Source: CAKVOD01 sp964606505
GTDB taxonomy: Bacteria > Bacillota > Clostridia > Christensenellales > UBA1242
Length of the DNA: 64,000 bases
Direction of reading: 5' to 3'
Assembly: GCA_964606505.1 (NCBI GenBank)
Contig: CAZSGM010000001.1
Coordinates: 124,001-188,000, forward strand
Shown here one piece after another: positions 61,993 through 64,000 of this stretch; within the stretch, counting starts at the first letter, position 1, and each line of letters starts with the position of its first letter. The notes beneath the pieces were generated by a model. It did no database searches, had not been told where the DNA came from, and worked only from the letters and a program-made list of their open reading frames with translations. A program made the translations under genes and the position numbers.

Positions 61993-63200
61993 TATTTTAT
62001 CCTCTTTAATGTGTTTTTTATAGCAATGCCAATCTCTTTCGCAAAATTTACGGGAACTGCGTTTCCAATTTGTTTGTATTGGTTTTGCATACTTCCTGAA
62101 AACTGCCATTCGTCTGGGAATGATTGAATTCTAGCACTTTCTCGCACTGTAAACGGGCGCGTTTCATCTGGATGACAACGGTCAGTTTGTTTCATACAAG
62201 GGGAGCATAGGATTGTTAAGCAAGGCTCATCCCAAGACAGACGTCTCGCCATACCAGTTTTACCGCCGCCCAAACCATAAGAGCCCTTCATATACGCTCT
62301 AGCAACATCCTCAGGTAAGTCTCGCCAGCAGCCGCCTGCTGGAACTAAGTCAAAAACCTCTTTCTTGCTTTGTGGATATTTTGCGCCCCAAGATGTTGGG
62401 ACATCCACAAGTACGTCTCTTAAAACAGGCTTGTAATCGTGTGGAGCGGGGTACTCAAAGTCAACTGCAATGTCGTTTCTTATTCCGATAATAACGACGC
62501 GTTCGCGCTTTTCAGCAACGCCGTAATCCCACGCGTTTAAAATTTTGTACTGAACTTTGTAACCTATTTCTCTAAAGACATCTATCATTGTTTGCAAGGT
62601 TTTGCCGCTATCGTGGCTGACCAAACCCTTTACATTTTCTGCCAAAAACATTTTAGGGAGCAGCTGCTTTAATACTTTAGCGTAATAATAAAACATTGTG
62701 CCGCGTGTGTCGTTTAGACCAAGGCGTTTGCCTGCGTAACTAAACGATTGGCAAGGGTATCCACCTGACAATAAGTCAAGTTCGCCTTGTTTTAGATTGA
62801 GAGTTGACAACAAATCTTTTTCTGCAAGTGTTTCAATGGATTCGCATAAAACATTCCAGTCGGGGCGGTTTAATTTGAGGGTCGCGCAGGCGTCTTTGTC
62901 GAAATCATTCGCTAACAATGTTTTAAATCCTGCTTGTTCAAGTCCTAAAGCAAGCCCGCCTGCACCTGCAAATAATTCGACGTGGGTGTATTCGTCAGCT
63001 ACTTTATTGATATTTAACAACTCGTTAGCGTCAACTTTAAATGTCATTGCAATTGACCTTAGATTTTCATAATTTGGCTTGCTTTTCCCCGCTAGCCAGT
63101 CGCTAACTTGTGCTTGTGTCGCGTTAATCTTGTTTGCAAACAATGACTGATTTAAATTGTTCTCATTTATTGTTTTTTGTAATAAGCAGGATAATTCCAT
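61992..63200 (-). CDS. DNA (cytosine-5)-methyltransferase with N-terminal XRE-type HTH
   Basis: A 402-residue C5 methyltransferase protecting host DNA from the partner nuclease. Residues 1-~65 are a Cro/C1-type helix-turn-helix (NLNQSLFANKINATQAQVSD), absent from many C5 enzymes and used as an autorepressor in the SsoII/EcoRII group. The catalytic domain has motif I LFAGAGG (76-82), motif IV GGYPCQSFS with Cys150, motif VI ENVKG with Glu188, VIII VAEKRERVVIIG, IX ARIQSFPDEW and X QIGNAVP. A 22-bp perfect palindrome upstream is a likely operator. It overlaps the endonuclease gene by one base. Confidence 0.95.
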   Translation of the reverse strand: MELSCLLQKTINENNLNQSLFANKINATQAQVSDWLAGKSKPNYENLRSIAMTFKVDANELLNINKVADEYTHVELFAGAGGLALGLEQAGFKTLLANDFDKDACATLKLNRPDWNVLCESIETLAEKDLLSTLNLKQGELDLLSGGYPCQSFSYAGKRLGLNDTRGTMFYYYAKVLKQLLPKMFLAENVKGLVSHDSGKTLQTMIDVFREIGYKVQYKILNAWDYGVAEKRERVVIIGIRNDIAVDFEYPAPHDYKPVLRDVLVDVPTSWGAKYPQSKKEVFDLVPAGGCWRDLPEDVARAYMKGSYGLGGGKTGMARRLSWDEPCLTILCSPCMKQTDRCHPDETRPFTVRESARIQSFPDEWQFSGSMQNQYKQIGNAVPVNFAKEIGIAIKNTLKRIK

Positions 63201-63230
63201 AAATTGATACCTCTATTTTATAATTACTCT

Positions 63231-63259
63231 ATTATATCATAATTTAATAAAAATTTAAA
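63231..63259 (-). promoter_or_regulatory. Probable promoter of the restriction-modification operon
   Basis: Minus-strand TATAAT (63236-63231) with a weak TTTAAA at -35 (63259-63254, 17-bp spacer). Confidence 0.5.
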
Positions 63260-63262
63260 CCA

Positions 63263-63284
63263 TTTTATAGGAATTCCTATAAAA
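63263..63284. promoter_or_regulatory. 22-bp perfect palindrome, likely operator
   Basis: TTTTATAGGAATTCCTATAA plus AA is fully self-complementary and sits just upstream of the -35 region of the methyltransferase promoter. The HTH fused to that enzyme is the obvious candidate ligand. Confidence 0.7.
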
Positions 63285-63513
63285 GTTAAAAATAAAAAAA
63301 CACTATTTTCTGTTGGGCGAAAAAGCATTACGTTATGTTATTGTGTGCGGTGTTACTTAGTGGATGTGTTGCAGAGGCGCAGTATTGCTGTTCTATTAGG
63401 TTACTATGTTATTGAGTTGCTGTGATACCTTGCTATGTTATGTTAGCAGTATTATCTTATTTTTTGGTAGTGTTGCCGTGTTATTCTATTTTGTGCTGTA
63501 CAAAACGGGGGTG
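63285..63513. other. Spacer between R-M operator and YpsA-like gene
   Basis: About 230 bases, with repeated ttgctgt/gttatt/ctatgttatt segments and no gene or clear terminator seen. Confidence 0.4.
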
Positions 63514-64000
63514 TTATTCTTGGTCGGGGTCGAGGGCGACGATGGTTGCGCCGTGCGAGAGGGCGTAGTTAATTGTTGTTTTTGTGCCGCCGCTTGAGCC
63601 GTTGTAGAGCGCGATTACGAGCGAGGAGTTGTCAACCATATAAAAGTTGCGTTCCGTCATACACTGCGAGCCGATGTAACCATCATAAATGCAGCGTGCC
63701 GCGTCGAGCTTGGCGACAACATTTTCGTACCTTTGCCTGTTTGCGTGGTTCCAGTGGCTTGCCTGCGTCCTGCAAGGAATTGCGCCAATCAGTTTAATGT
63801 GAGGAAACTCTTTTTTGAGGCTCAAAACCATTTCCGCGCAGATAATGTCAAAACCGAGTGCCAGCCCGCACAAAAAGTTGACGTAACCATTCCTGATTGC
63901 CTCAACAATTTCTTTTTTTAAGTTTTCCTTCATTTTCACGCACCTTGGGTCAGCTTCGTTGGAACCCCACGCGAGTTTTTGCGCGCGGTGTCCTGTGAAG
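63514..64000 (-). CDS. YpsA-like (DUF1273, SLOG family) protein, 5' end outside window
   Basis: The visible 162 codons run to the window edge without an upstream stop. They include FTGHRAQKLAWGSNEADPRC before the first internal GTG, so the GTG at 63939 is not the true start. Family marks are FLCGLALGFDIICAE, IKLIGAIPCRTQ, QCMTERNFYMVDNSSLVIAL and YNGSSGGTKTTINYAL. YpsA/DUF1273 belongs to the SLOG Rossmann-like superfamily, thought to bind nucleotide-derived ligands; Bacillus YpsA affects cell division. Function here is inferred only from family. Confidence 0.9.
   Translation of the reverse strand, partial: FTGHRAQKLAWGSNEADPRCVKMKENLKKEIVEAIRNGYVNFLCGLALGFDIICAEMVLSLKKEFPHIKLIGAIPCRTQASHWNHANRQRYENVVAKLDAARCIYDGYIGSQCMTERNFYMVDNSSLVIALYNGSSGGTKTTINYALSHGATIVALDPDQE

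Overview
The window looks like a chromosomal segment of an uncultured, spore-forming Clostridia-like Bacillota. The spore-maturation pair spmA/spmB and a CwlD-type spore cortex amidase point to a spore former. Consensus sigma-A promoters with 16-18 bp spacers, purine-rich ribosome binding sites and many short intrinsic terminators also fit. Large secreted beta-helix, GLUG, MBG and BIG2 proteins suggest a host-associated surface lifestyle. I cannot name the species.

Layout. 1-5.7 kb: end of an MBG-repeat surface protein, ung, an RsmC-like methyltransferase, a DnaA-box cluster, rsmA and an unrecognised gene. 6.3-27 kb: an antigen region with three genes carrying an in-frame poly-G tract just after the start codon, plus a fourth antigen gene (12183) behind a small invertible promoter next to a tyrosine recombinase. 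Between them lie a glycosyltransferase, a DUF4143 ATPase under a 40-bp-periodic operator array, dut, an mTERF-like repeat protein and several unknown genes. 28-37 kb: a CwlD amidase whose 5' part and upstream DNA (665 bp) are directly repeated on both sides of a 3.2 kb AT-rich cassette (unknown, DUF488-like, Mom/methyltransferase-like, ParB-like), then a second DnaA-box cluster and two frameshifted accessory genes. 37-58.5 kb: a 2,059-residue lipoprotein adhesin, a UPF0104 flippase-like protein, the fourth poly-G antigen (in frame here), a YwaF-like membrane protein, an ABC transporter operon and a second large lipoprotein. 58.5-64 kb: tRNA-Arg(ACG), spmB/spmA, an Eco47II/Sau96I-type restriction-modification pair and a 5'-truncated YpsA-family gene.

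The main result is a multi-locus surface phase-variation system. Four paralogous or analogous antigen genes have G12-G15 tracts near codon 10-13 that decide whether the remaining several hundred codons are read. In this assembly three are out of frame and one (46529) is in frame. A fifth antigen (12183) is controlled by a 124-bp segment between 30-bp inverted repeats. Each repeat has the form of a tyrosine-recombinase core site, and the segment carries a promoter that now faces away from the gene. So of five switchable antigens only one appears to be ON. The antigens share a C-terminal module ending in NNxIVI, and the poly-G antigens have unusually long Asn/Cys-rich segments before their membrane helix.
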